DNA of 23,623 nucleotides, taken from positions 1 through 23,623 of the forward strand of contig CAAGDE010000094.1 in NCBI GenBank assembly GCA_900768535.1. The letters are read 5' to 3'. Under the pieces are notes generated by a model that saw only the letters and a program-made list of their open reading frames with translations, was not told the origin of the DNA and made no database searches. Below are positions 15,884 to 23,623 of the stretch, one piece after another (within the stretch, counting starts at the first letter, position 1; each line of letters starts with the position of its first letter). The translations under genes were made by a program, and so were the position numbers. This DNA is from Clostridia bacterium. Lineage in GTDB: Bacteria; Bacillota; Clostridia; Oscillospirales; CAG-272.

Positions 15884-17668
15884 ATGACATATCCGAAAAT
15901 CGGTATCCGTCCCGTAATTGACGGAAGATGGGGCGGGATTCGGGAATCTCTCGAAGCGCAGACAATGAATATGGCGGTCAATGCCGCAAAGCTCATCACG
16001 GAGACGCTGCGCTATCCGGACGGCTCGCCCGTGCAATGCGTCATCAGCAAAACCACCATCGGCGGCGGCGCCGAGGCTGCCGCGTGCGAGGAACAGTTCT
16101 CCCGCGAAAATGTCGTTGCCACGCTGTCCGTTACGCCCTGCTGGTGCTACGGAACCGAAACCTTTGACATGAACCCCAACACCGTCAAAGCGATCTGGGG
16201 CTTCAACGGAACCGAACGCCCCGGTGCGGTCTACCTTGCCGCCGTTCTTGCCGCACACGCGCAAAGAGGCTTGCCCGCATTTGCAATTTACGGTCAGGAC
16301 GTGCAGGATATCGGGGACAGCGGAATCACACCGGATGTCAAAGCAAAAATCCTTCGCTTTGCAAAATGTGCCGTCGCAGTCGGATGGATGAAAAATAAAT
16401 CCTATGTCAATATCGGCGGCGTAACGATGGGCATTATGGGGAGCTTTTGCGATGCCAATCTGCTGCAAAAATACTTCGGTATCCGTGCGGAATGGGTTTC
16501 CATGGTGGAAATTCTGCGCCGCATGAAACTGGAAATCTATGATCGCGGGGAATATGAAAAAGCCCGCGCATGGGTCAGGGAAAACTGCCGCGAGGGCTAC
16601 GACTGCAATGCGGGAGCGACCCTGCCGAAAATCGTGACCGATTCCAAGGTGGTTCCGCCTGAGTCGGATTGGGATTTCGTTACGCGCATGACGATGATCG
16701 TGCGGGATATTCTGTTCGGCAACGCGAAGCTGGATGATATGGGATGGCATGAGGAAGCACTCGGAAAGAACGCGATTGCAGGAGGCTTCCAGGGACAGCG
16801 GCAATGGACAGACTGGCTTCCGAACGGAGACTTTACCGAGACGCTGATGGCATCGACCTTTGACTGGAACGGCGCGAAAGCCCCAACCGCATTTGCAACC
16901 GAAAACGATACGCTCAACGGTCTGGCGATGCTGCTGGGCACCTTGGTGTCGGATACCGCGCCCTGTTTCCATGATGTGAGAACCTACTGGAGTCCGGAAG
17001 CCTGCGAGCGCGTGACCGGTAAAAAGCCGACCGGAAAAGCCGGGAACGGATTCATCCACCTGGTCAACAGCGGCGCTACCGCAATGGACGGTTGCGGTCA
17101 GGTCAGAAACGCAGAGGGAGAGAACTGCATGAAGCCGTTCTGGGATATGACCGAGGAGGATATCAGGGCTTGTACGGACGCAACGGACTGGTGTCGCGCC
17201 AACTATCAGTATTTCCGCGGCGGCGGATTTTCCGCGCATTTCCTGAAGCACGCGGAAATGCCGTTGACGATGGTTCGGGTCAATATCGTTGAGGGACTTG
17301 GACCGGTGATTCAGATTGCGGAAGGCTGCAGCGTTGTCCTGCCGAAAGACATGGATGAAAAAATCGACAACCGCACCGACCGCACTTGGCCGACCGTTTG
17401 GTTTGCGCCGAACCTGACCGGAGAGGGTGCGTTCAGGGATGTCTACAGCGTGATGGCAAATTGGGGCGCAAACCACGGCGCAACGGTTTACGGTCACGTC
17501 GGGGCAGAGCTTGTAACGCTTGCTTCCATGCTCCGCATCCCCGTAACGATGCACAACGTGGCAAAGGAGAACATCTTCCGCCCGCACGCATGGGCTGCAT
17601 TCGGAACCGAGAGCGCCGAAAGCGCCGACTACCGCGCGTGCCGTCAGTACGGACCGTTGTATCGGTAA
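15884..17668 (+). CDS. fucI: L-fucose isomerase
   Basis: 594 aa, close to the ~591 aa of E. coli FucI. The ATG at 15884 has GGAAG 8 nt upstream (a TTG one codon earlier is the alternative). It matches FucI throughout, for example TENDTLNG (catalytic Glu340), HDVRTYWSPEACERVTG (Asp364), YFRGGGFSAHFL, NIVEGLGPVIQIAEG, VYSVMANWGANHG, HVGAELVTLASMLRIP and the ending DYRACRQYGPLY. It converts L-fucose to L-fuculose using Mn2+ and works as a cytoplasmic hexamer; the enzyme often also accepts D-arabinose. Last gene of the operon, followed by a terminator. The fuculokinase and aldolase that normally follow are not in the window. Confidence 0.97.
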   Translation: MTYPKIGIRPVIDGRWGGIRESLEAQTMNMAVNAAKLITETLRYPDGSPVQCVISKTTIGGGAEAAACEEQFSRENVVATLSVTPCWCYGTETFDMNPNTVKAIWGFNGTERPGAVYLAAVLAAHAQRGLPAFAIYGQDVQDIGDSGITPDVKAKILRFAKCAVAVGWMKNKSYVNIGGVTMGIMGSFCDANLLQKYFGIRAEWVSMVEILRRMKLEIYDRGEYEKARAWVRENCREGYDCNAGATLPKIVTDSKVVPPESDWDFVTRMTMIVRDILFGNAKLDDMGWHEEALGKNAIAGGFQGQRQWTDWLPNGDFTETLMASTFDWNGAKAPTAFATENDTLNGLAMLLGTLVSDTAPCFHDVRTYWSPEACERVTGKKPTGKAGNGFIHLVNSGATAMDGCGQVRNAEGENCMKPFWDMTEEDIRACTDATDWCRANYQYFRGGGFSAHFLKHAEMPLTMVRVNIVEGLGPVIQIAEGCSVVLPKDMDEKIDNRTDRTWPTVWFAPNLTGEGAFRDVYSVMANWGANHGATVYGHVGAELVTLASMLRIPVTMHNVAKENIFRPHAWAAFGTESAESADYRACRQYGPLYR

Positions 17669-17728
17669 ACCCGACCGAGAATCCCCGCATTCTCCCGCCG
17701 CGCCGACCCGAAAGAAATAAACAAACGA

Positions 17729-17761
17729 CCGACTGCATTCATAAGAGTGCGGTCGGTTTTT
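17729..17761 (+). terminator. Rho-independent terminator after fucI
   Basis: A 12-bp stem (17729-17740 with 17745-17756, two G-U pairs) with an ATAA tetraloop and TTTTT directly after. It closes the glycan-use operon. Confidence 0.85.
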
Positions 17762-17772
17762 ATTGATGAAAA

Positions 17773-17814
17773 GACACACGCGGCGGAGTTTGATACGCTC
17801 CTTTTGCGTGTGTC
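17773..17814 (-). terminator. Terminator of the tRNA-Leu gene
   Basis: Minus-strand stem GACACACGC/GCGTGTGTC (17806-17814 with 17773-17781), with a nested GGAG/CTCC pairing, followed by TTTT. It lies just 3' of the tRNA and faces the fucI terminator. Confidence 0.7.
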
Positions 17815-17818
17815 CTGA

Positions 17819-17903
17819 TGGTGCGGGCGACAGGGGTTGAACCTGCACACCGGGGGGTATAAGATCCTAAATCTTACGTGTCTGCCAATTCCACCACGCC
17901 CGC
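17819..17903 (-). tRNA. tRNA-Leu (anticodon UAG)
   Basis: 85 nt including encoded CCA. The acceptor stem GCGGGCG pairs with CGCCCGC, the discriminator is A, and the D-arm (TGGAATTGGCAGAC) and T-arm (GCAGGTTCAACCCCTGT) are standard. The anticodon stem TAAGA/TCTTA closes the loop TTTAGGA, giving anticodon TAG (17867-17869). A long variable arm (ACCCCCCGGTGT region) is typical of class II leucine tRNAs. Confidence 0.95.
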
Positions 17904-17945
17904 GACGGGGATGGGTGCCGGACCGGTTCCGTGCGCCCGTTGATT

Positions 17946-17974
17946 ATTTTACCATGTTTTCTGCGGTTTGTCAA
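17946..17974 (-). promoter_or_regulatory. Promoter of tRNA-Leu
   Basis: On the minus strand TTGACA (17969-17974), 17-bp spacer, TAAAAT (17946-17951). It is about 43 nt upstream of the mature tRNA 5' end. Confidence 0.75.
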
Positions 17975-18107
17975 GTCCTTTGCCGATTTTTCCGGCGGAC
18001 CCCGCGTGGGGGACGGTTTTTGTCCGGTGCGGTACGGTTTTCGGGCGCGGGTGATCCGGGACTGCGGCGTGCAACCGTGGGTTGCGGAAAACGCATACGG
18101 CGGGTGC

Positions 18108-18136
18108 TTGACAACGGTTCGGAATCGGTGTATAAT
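18108..18136 (+). promoter_or_regulatory. Consensus promoter of the HTH-ARH/PHP operon
   Basis: TTGACA (18108-18113), 17-bp spacer, TATAAT (18131-18136), with AGGAGG at 18154-18159 and the ATG at 18167. A perfect consensus implies strong basal expression unless repressed. Confidence 0.85.
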
Positions 18137-18166
18137 GAAGGTACTATCCCTTCAGGAGGAACGATC

Positions 18167-19780
18167 ATGGGAATTGAAAAAAATCTGCAGAAGCTGAGAG
18201 CCAGTCTGAACATGACACAGGAGGCGTTTGCCGAAATGACCGGTGTTTCACGGCAGGCGGTTCAGAAATGGGAGAACGGCTCCGCCCGACCGGATCTCGA
18301 CCGCATCATCCTGATTGCCAAGCTCTTCAATGTGTCCGTGGACGCGCTCCTTCTGAATTCCGACAAGCGGATTGCGGAGGAGCTGGTTTATGACCGGAAG
18401 ATCCGCCCGGAATACGCGAGTATGCACAAGTGGGAGTCCTACCCCGACCAGCTGCCGGTCGAATTCCGGCAGTGCATGGACGAGGGAAAGGATATCCAGC
18501 TGTATCAGGAGCTGTTCACGGCGGTCAGCAATCTGCCTGCCAGCGCCGAGCGGGAAAAGATCGGCGATCAGGTGTTCAACATCGTTCTCAACGCGCCCAA
18601 GCGGAGCAACTATCCGTATCAGGAGCCGTCCGACCTCGATTCCATCCGCGAGCTGCGTCCGCAGAACCGGTATGTCCCCACGGGGCGGATTCCGAAGGAG
18701 GATGTTCTGCAGAACCGGGTCTTTGGTGCATGGTTGGGGCGGATCTGCGGGTGCCTTTTGGGAAAGCCGATTGAGGGCATCCGGACGGATGAACTGAATC
18801 AGCTGCTTTCCGCGTGCGGAAACCGTCCGCTCTACCGCTATCTGGAGGAATCCGACATCACGCCGGAGCTGTGCAACACGCTCTCCTTCCGGTTGCGCGG
18901 GAAGGCGTATGCGGACACCGTTCCCTGCGCGCCGGTGGATGACGACACCAACTACACGGTGCTCTCCTGGGTGCTGATTGACAAGTACGGCAGGGATTTT
19001 ACTCCGTATGATGTGACGCTGGTGTGGCTGGATTATCAGCCGAAGAACGCGTACTGTACGGCAGAACGGGTTGCCTACCGGAATTTCGTTGCCGGGTACC
19101 GTCCGCCCTATTCGGCGCAGTACAAGAACCCCTACCGCGAGTGGATCGGCGCGCAGATCCGGGGGGATTATTACGGGTACATCAACCCCGGCAATCCCGA
19201 AGCCGCGGCAGAGATGGCGTGGCGCGATGCCTGCATCTCCCACACCGGAAACGGAATTTACGGGGAGATGTACGTGGCGGCGATGATTGCCGCGGCGGCG
19301 GTGGAGACGGATCTGGAGAAGATTGTGGAAGCCGGGCTGGGGCAGATTCCGGAAAAGAGCCGTCTGGCGGAGGGCATCCGGGAGATCCTGGGCAAATTCC
19401 GCGCGGGGGTGAGCGAGCGCGACTGCTTCCGGTATATCCACTCCCGCTTTGACGAGCGGAACACCTACGACTGGTGCCATGTGATTTCCAACGCGATGAT
19501 CGTTACGGCGGCACTGCTGTGGGGGAGCGGGAACTATTCCCGGTCGATCTGCATGGCGGTGGAGACCGGCTTTGACACCGACTGCAACGGGGCGACCGTC
19601 GGCTCGGTGCTGGGAATGCGCAACGGCGCGGACTGCGTCGGACAGCAGTGGAGAAAGCCGCTGAACGGAATGCTGGAGACCTCCATTTTCGGAGTGGGAA
19701 AGGTCAGCATCCGGGAAATGGCGGTGCGTACCATGGCGCATATGCCGTGGAGAGGGGAGGAAAGTCATGAAGCCGAGTGA
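18167..19780 (+). CDS. XRE-type HTH fused to ADP-ribosylglycohydrolase
   Basis: 537 aa. The ATG at 18167 has AGGAGG 7 nt upstream; the open frame extends back to 17837 but crosses the promoter and the tRNA, so it is not coding there. Residues 1-65 are a XRE/Cro HTH (MTQEAFAEMTGVSRQAVQKW). After a ~115-residue linker, residues about 180-530 are an ADP-ribosylglycohydrolase (DraG/ARH, PF03747): NRVFGAWLGRICGCLLGKPI, the metal site VDDDTNYTVL (Asp258-260) and GFDTDCNGATVGSVLG (Asp470, Asp472). Family enzymes remove ADP-ribose from proteins or nucleic acids, or hydrolyse related N-glycosides. The fusion to a DNA-binding domain is notable. It overlaps the PHP gene by 14 nt. Cytoplasmic; target unknown. 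Confidence 0.88.
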   Translation: MGIEKNLQKLRASLNMTQEAFAEMTGVSRQAVQKWENGSARPDLDRIILIAKLFNVSVDALLLNSDKRIAEELVYDRKIRPEYASMHKWESYPDQLPVEFRQCMDEGKDIQLYQELFTAVSNLPASAEREKIGDQVFNIVLNAPKRSNYPYQEPSDLDSIRELRPQNRYVPTGRIPKEDVLQNRVFGAWLGRICGCLLGKPIEGIRTDELNQLLSACGNRPLYRYLEESDITPELCNTLSFRLRGKAYADTVPCAPVDDDTNYTVLSWVLIDKYGRDFTPYDVTLVWLDYQPKNAYCTAERVAYRNFVAGYRPPYSAQYKNPYREWIGAQIRGDYYGYINPGNPEAAAEMAWRDACISHTGNGIYGEMYVAAMIAAAAVETDLEKIVEAGLGQIPEKSRLAEGIREILGKFRAGVSERDCFRYIHSRFDERNTYDWCHVISNAMIVTAALLWGSGNYSRSICMAVETGFDTDCNGATVGSVLGMRNGADCVGQQWRKPLNGMLETSIFGVGKVSIREMAVRTMAHMPWRGEESHEAE

Positions 19781-21056
19781 AGCAAGCTATCGCGTGGAGC
19801 CGCTGACCGTTCCGTGCGACCGGGAGGTGACGGTCCGGATCCTTCCGCTGGGACGGCAGGCGGCGTTTGAGGACGGGCGGGACTATCTTGTTACGGCGGT
19901 TCCGATGGAACTGCAGACGCCCGACCGCTTCGGGTGGCCGCCGAAGCACGACCGGCTGACCGTGCGTGCGAAGAACGGGATTCTGTCGGTCAGGTACACC
20001 TTCCGCGAGGAGCAGGAATGGAAGCTGCTGGTTGCGCCGGCGGATGACACGGAGCACGGCTGTCTGCGCTTTCATGTGTTCTCGCTGGAGCCGGATCTTT
20101 ACGGACTGCACCCGTACCGGGGCGATCTGCACAGCCATTCCGCGCGCTCGGACGGGCGGGACGATCCGGCAGTCGTGGCGGCGAATTACCGCGCGGCGGG
20201 ATTTGATTTTCTGGCGCTGACCGATCATCACCTGATGGAGCCGTCCGTGGAAATGCAGGATGCCTATGCGGGGGTACCGCTGGGAATCCGGCTCTTCCGG
20301 GGGGAGGAGGTGCATCTGGCGCGGGATTATACCGTTCACATCGTCAATTTCGGCGGGGAGGAGAGCGTCAATGCCGTTTACCGGGCGGACCCGGAGCGGG
20401 CGGAGGCGGAGATCGCCGGAATTGCCGGGGGACTGACGCTTCCCCACGGCGTGAATCCCGCGGATTATGCCCGCCGGGTCTGGATCAGCGAGCGGATCCG
20501 GCGGGGCGGCGGACTCTGCATTCTGCCGCATCCGTTCTGGATTGTGAACGATACGTACAACATGAACCTGCGGTTGCTGGATTTCTGTATGCGGAGCGGT
20601 CTGTATGACGCAATGGAGATCATGACGGGGCAGACGGTGCACGAAAACAACCTGCAGGTCACGTTTTACATGGAACAGCGGGCAAAGGGGGTGGACCTCC
20701 CGTTTGTGGGGTCGAGCGACTCCCACGGAACCGATCCGGCGTGCTATTTCGGCACGGTCAAAACGGTGGTGCTGGCGAAGTCGACCGAAAAGGCGGCGCT
20801 GTTTGAGGCAATCCGTCAGCGGCGGTGCGCGGCGGTGGAGGAATACCCGCGGGAGGACTACCGCGTCTGGGGCGATTTCCGGACGGTTAAGTATATCCGG
20901 TTCTTGCTGCGGTTTTATTTCCCGCTGCATGACGCGCTCTGCCGCGAGGAGGGGCGCCTGATGAAGGAGCATCTGCTGGGCGATGCGGACGCCGCCGGGA
21001 CGCTTGCCGGCTTGTGCGGCAGAACCGAGGCGCTGGCAAGGAAGTTGCTGGGATAA
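19767..21056 (+). CDS. PHP-domain phosphoesterase (CehA/McbA-like)
   Basis: 429 aa, starting inside the end of the HTH-ARH gene behind GGGGAGG. After a ~115-residue beta-rich N-terminal region come the PHP motifs: GDLHSHSARSDG (119-130, His122/His124/Asp129), LTDHHL (Asp153, His154), GEEVH (179-183), HIVNFGG, LPHPFW (His255) and GSSDSHG (Asp318, His320). These ligands normally bind two or three metal ions and support phosphoester hydrolysis; the closest style is the CehA/McbA subgroup. No signal peptide. Tight overlap with the ADP-ribosylglycohydrolase gene suggests consecutive steps or a complex, perhaps on an ADP-ribose- or nucleotide-derived substrate, but this is inference. Confidence 0.87.
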   Translation: MKPSEASYRVEPLTVPCDREVTVRILPLGRQAAFEDGRDYLVTAVPMELQTPDRFGWPPKHDRLTVRAKNGILSVRYTFREEQEWKLLVAPADDTEHGCLRFHVFSLEPDLYGLHPYRGDLHSHSARSDGRDDPAVVAANYRAAGFDFLALTDHHLMEPSVEMQDAYAGVPLGIRLFRGEEVHLARDYTVHIVNFGGEESVNAVYRADPERAEAEIAGIAGGLTLPHGVNPADYARRVWISERIRRGGGLCILPHPFWIVNDTYNMNLRLLDFCMRSGLYDAMEIMTGQTVHENNLQVTFYMEQRAKGVDLPFVGSSDSHGTDPACYFGTVKTVVLAKSTEKAALFEAIRQRRCAAVEEYPREDYRVWGDFRTVKYIRFLLRFYFPLHDALCREEGRLMKEHLLGDADAAGTLAGLCGRTEALARKLLG

Positions 21057-21092
21057 AAAACGCAGAAGATGGCGCTCACCCGCCGCCGACGC

Positions 21093-21158
21093 GACAAGAC
21101 AGTGAAGATTTTCGCCCGCCTCCCCCAAAAGGCGGGCGAAAGCTTTCACTGCCTTGTC
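21093..21158. repeat. 28-bp imperfect inverted repeat (hairpin)
   Basis: Arms 21093-21120 and 21131-21158 pair at 24 of 28 positions around the loop TCCCCCAAAA; the inner stem TTCGCCCGCC/GGCGGGCGAA is perfect. There is no T tract on either side. It lies 36 nt after the PHP stop. It could be a dispersed REP/MITE-like element or an mRNA 3'-end stabiliser. Confidence 0.75.
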
Positions 21159-21393
21159 GACCGGCGGTTGTCGTGCGTGGAAACCGGATCCGGGCGGATT
21201 GGTCAAAATGACGAAGCGGAAACGCCTCTTTTCTGCCGGGGAAGGGGGAATCTTTTTATAACGGGAGTGAAAAACCGAAGGGGAAGAAGGAAATGCAAAC
21301 CGCGGTTATCCATTGCCGGGTTGGAAATGCAACCGCCGGATTTCGGAGGATGCAGAAAATCTTTTTGCGAACATACAAATTCCTGCGGCGTGA

Positions 21394-21423
21394 TTGACTT
21401 TGTATTTGTGGATATGATATAAT
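21394..21423 (+). promoter_or_regulatory. Promoter of the large repeat-protein gene
   Basis: TTGACT (21394-21399), 18-bp spacer and TATAAT (21418-21423), with an extended -10 TG at 21415-21416. It is about 60 nt upstream of the ATG. Confidence 0.72.
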
Positions 21424-21485
21424 GAAATCGAATCCGGGAGCAGAAAATTCCGGAAAATAAAAAGGGATCCGAAGGAGGACAGACC

Positions 21486-23623
21486 ATGAGAAAAAGCAAG
21501 AGATGGTTGGCTTTTCTCGCAACCCTGGCGATGCTGCTCGGCACTTTCGCTCTTCCGCTGGCGGCAGACGGCACGGAGACGGAGAAGCACATCCGCATGG
21601 AGAAGACCGAGTACTACGAGGACGAGCCGATTGAAATCATCGCAACCGGCGACACAGCCGCCAAGGACTGGGTCGGCTACAATGTAAACGGCAACACCGG
21701 AAATTCGCTCCTGTGGTGGTACATCACGGAGGAAAACAAAGGCAAATCCGTGAACCTGCTGACCGGGAAGCCGGTCGCCGAGGGGGACACGGGGCTTCCT
21801 GCCGGTGAATACTGGGCATTCTTTGTTCCGAGCAATCAGAATGCCAACAAGATGACGGAAACGGTCAGCTTTGTGGTCAAAAGAAGACCTGCGGCACCGA
21901 TCGATCCGATTGACCCGGTGCGACCGGAGGGAGACGGCTCCTGGCTGTATCCGTACCTGATCGGCTCGGCGGGGAATCTTTCCTGGATGGCAAAGCAGAT
22001 CGGTTCGGGGATTGATCCGACCGGCGCGGTCAATCCGTTTGCGGGGAAGTACTTCCGTCAGACCTGCGACATCGACCTGGGCGGCAGAGTGCTGAATCCG
22101 ATCGGATACGCCTATCTGGATGCCGAAAACCATGCGGTGTTCGGCGGCGATTATGACGGACAGGGCTACAAAATCTTCAACGGTTCGATCCGTGACGCGG
22201 AAACCTACGATGCGGGACTGACACACGGAAGCGGACTGTTCGGCGTGATCTGCGATGCGGCAATCCGCAATGTGGTGCTGGAGCGGGTTTCGGTCAGCGG
22301 CGCGGCGGTGGTCGGCGGCGTGGTCGGACTGTCCGTGACCGCAAAGGAAGACGCGGACGCAGGCGCGAACCTGGTGGAAAAGTGCCGTGTCGGGGAAGGG
22401 TGCAGTGTGACGGCTGAAACGAAGGATGTCAGCGGCAGCTATTCCGCCCCGCAGCGCATCGGCGGCGTGGTGGGACTCGGTCAGGCAATGACCGTGAGCC
22501 TTTGCGTCAACGAGGCGGAAATTGACGTGAACTACGGCATCAAGACTGCCGGCGGCATCATGGGCGGCGCGGATTCCCATGTGACCATCCGCAATTCGGT
22601 CAACAAAGGGACGCTGAAGCTGGACTGCACGAAGGCGATCTACAAGCCGGAGGGGCAGATGGGCGGTATTCTGGGGTATATCTTCCAGACCGTCAGCGGA
22701 AATCACCTGATTGAGAACTGCTACAACATCGGCGGGATGGAAATCCTCACCACCGCCGCAACACCGGCGATGAATCTGTCGCTGGGCGGGATCCTGGGCG
22801 CCTCCAATACGCTGGTGAAGGGCTACACCCACGAGATCAAAAACTGCTGTAACCTGACCGAACGGGTGAGTGCCGAGGTGCTCAACGGCAATGCGTGGAA
22901 CTGGCGCATCGGTGAGATTGTCGGCTGTGCCTATCAGCCGGACAAGGCGGACGCGACCGCACTGAAGCTGACGAACTGCTACGGCGTCGGAATGCCCATT
23001 GCCTCCACCGCCGTGGAGGGGAACGAGGCGCCCTTCTATGCAACCACGTGGTATACGGGATACCCGCACAACAACTATGACAAGGACGCGGCGGGGAATA
23101 TCACCATGCACGAGACCTACGGGCTTGCAAACTACCGGAATTTCACGAACAAGGAAGGCACCAAGGAGATTGTGTTCACCGACTGCGGCTACAAGACCGC
23201 ATCGGAGCTGAAAGCGCTGGCGGATGCCGTGGATGCCGCCATCAGTGCGGGCAAATCGGAGCAGATAACCGACAAAAAGGTGCTGACCGACCGCCGCTTC
23301 TACTTTGAGGGCGAGGACATTCTGGTTTACGCCAACGGAAACCCCACCGGCAAGGACTGGGTCGGCATCAAGCCGAAGGATGACGGCGGCAACTCGATCT
23401 ACTGGTACTACATCACCGCCGAGAACATCGGAAAGCCGGTGAACATCCGCGCGCAGAAGAAGTCCTCCCGTCCAAGCGAGGGGGATTATGATCTGCCCGC
23501 CGGAGATTACACCGTATTCTGGGTGGAAAACGATCAGCTGGCAGGCGCGGCGACCGAATCGGTGGACATTACTGTTACCAAGAAGGTTGCGGCGGACCGC
23601 GACACCTACTACGAGGACGAGCC
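21486..23623 (+). CDS. Large secreted repeat protein (5' part)
   Basis: Partial: 712 codons are visible and the frame is open at the right edge. ATG with AAGGAGG 9 nt upstream. The signal peptide (RKSKRWLAFLATLAMLLGTF, then ALPLAA) has no lipobox. Residues about 38-135 form a beta-sandwich-like module beginning EYYEDEPIEI, with KDWVGYN and a WWYITEENKGK strand. A Pro-rich linker (APIDPIDPVRPEG) leads to a GLUG-like beta-helix region (about 155-580, e.g. GGVVGL, GGIMGG and GGILG units). A second copy of the first module begins near residue 599 (FYFEGEDILV, KDWVGIK, YWYYITAENIGK), and a third starts at the edge (TYYEDE). Likely a wall or surface protein; function unknown. Confidence 0.82.
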   Translation, partial: MRKSKRWLAFLATLAMLLGTFALPLAADGTETEKHIRMEKTEYYEDEPIEIIATGDTAAKDWVGYNVNGNTGNSLLWWYITEENKGKSVNLLTGKPVAEGDTGLPAGEYWAFFVPSNQNANKMTETVSFVVKRRPAAPIDPIDPVRPEGDGSWLYPYLIGSAGNLSWMAKQIGSGIDPTGAVNPFAGKYFRQTCDIDLGGRVLNPIGYAYLDAENHAVFGGDYDGQGYKIFNGSIRDAETYDAGLTHGSGLFGVICDAAIRNVVLERVSVSGAAVVGGVVGLSVTAKEDADAGANLVEKCRVGEGCSVTAETKDVSGSYSAPQRIGGVVGLGQAMTVSLCVNEAEIDVNYGIKTAGGIMGGADSHVTIRNSVNKGTLKLDCTKAIYKPEGQMGGILGYIFQTVSGNHLIENCYNIGGMEILTTAATPAMNLSLGGILGASNTLVKGYTHEIKNCCNLTERVSAEVLNGNAWNWRIGEIVGCAYQPDKADATALKLTNCYGVGMPIASTAVEGNEAPFYATTWYTGYPHNNYDKDAAGNITMHETYGLANYRNFTNKEGTKEIVFTDCGYKTASELKALADAVDAAISAGKSEQITDKKVLTDRRFYFEGEDILVYANGNPTGKDWVGIKPKDDGGNSIYWYYITAENIGKPVNIRAQKKSSRPSEGDYDLPAGDYTVFWVENDQLAGAATESVDITVTKKVAADRDTYYEDE

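Larger units (their letters stand above)
21057..21485. other. Non-coding gap with hairpin and promoter
   Basis: 429 bases without a believable gene. Holds the inverted repeat at 21093-21158 and the promoter at 21394-21423; the GC content falls towards the promoter. Confidence 0.7.

Noticed and set aside
15674..17848. 724-codon minus-strand open frame
   Set aside because: It lies opposite the clear SGNH and fucI genes and is an antisense shadow of high-GC codon use.
17819..17903. tRNA-Leu as an integration site
   Set aside because: No repeat of the tRNA 3' end and no integrase seen in the window.
17837..18166. N-terminal extension of the HTH-ARH protein
   Set aside because: The in-frame extension crosses the tRNA gene and the promoter; the ATG at 18167 has an ideal RBS.
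18248..19768. 506-codon minus-strand open frame
   Set aside because: Antisense to the HTH-ARH gene, which has clear motifs, a RBS and a promoter.
1..23623. CRISPR arrays, insertion sequences, rRNA
   Set aside because: No regularly spaced short repeats, transposase motifs or rRNA sequence found on either strand.

Overview
The window looks like a chromosomal segment of a GC-rich, probably gut-associated Clostridia-type Firmicute. Reasons: AGGAGG-like ribosome-binding sites ahead of almost every gene, several near-consensus sigma-A promoters (TTGACA-17-TATAAT), occasional GTG starts, a tRNA gene with encoded CCA, an AraC regulator next to glycoside hydrolases, and secreted GLUG-type proteins. 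This is inference from style; there is no rRNA or other marker gene to fix the taxon.

Layout. (1) 181-1942, minus strand: a two-gene operon with its own promoter, encoding a RelA/SpoT-like HD hydrolase and an overlapping protein that fuses a STAS domain to an aminoglycoside-phosphotransferase-like kinase. (2) 2014-2503: no confident gene; a strong 13-bp hairpin at its right end. (3) 2504-3782, minus: an overlapping DUF3990 (predicted ADP-ribosyltransferase-like) and HTH gene pair under a perfect consensus promoter that contains a 24-bp near-palindrome, organised like an autoregulated toxin-antitoxin module. (4) 3841-4190: a short ORF with a good RBS and an orphan plus-strand terminator, possibly a degraded mobile-element remnant. 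(5) 4191-5009, minus: an AraC-family regulator transcribed divergently from (6), a roughly 12.5-kb plus-strand gene run at 5188-17668. Its order is GH30 glycosidase, GH29 alpha-L-fucosidase, sugar isomerase/epimerase-type TIM barrel, two-part lipoprotein, solute-binding lipoprotein, GLUG lipoprotein, 46-aa small protein, secreted GLUG protein, SGNH hydrolase and L-fucose isomerase (fucI), then a terminator. (7) 17819-17903, minus: tRNA-Leu(UAG) with its own promoter and terminator. (8) 18167-21056, plus: an XRE-HTH/ADP-ribosylglycohydrolase fusion overlapping a PHP-domain phosphoesterase. (9) 21057-21485: a non-coding gap with a 28-bp inverted repeat and a promoter. (10) 21486 to the edge: the start of a large secreted repeat protein.

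How it fits together. Region 6 reads as a locus for fucosylated glycans. Surface lipoproteins would bind and capture glycan, the two glycosidases (no signal peptide, so probably cytoplasmic) would trim imported oligosaccharides, the SGNH hydrolase could remove O-acyl groups, and FucI would feed L-fucose into catabolism. The AraC protein is the likely sugar-responsive activator. No ABC permease, fuculokinase or fuculose-phosphate aldolase lies in the window, so these would have to be elsewhere.

The best candidates for something less described are the DUF3990/HTH module with its promoter palindrome, the HTH-ADP-ribosylglycohydrolase/PHP pair, the 46-aa protein placed between two duplicated GLUG genes, and the HD/STAS-kinase operon.
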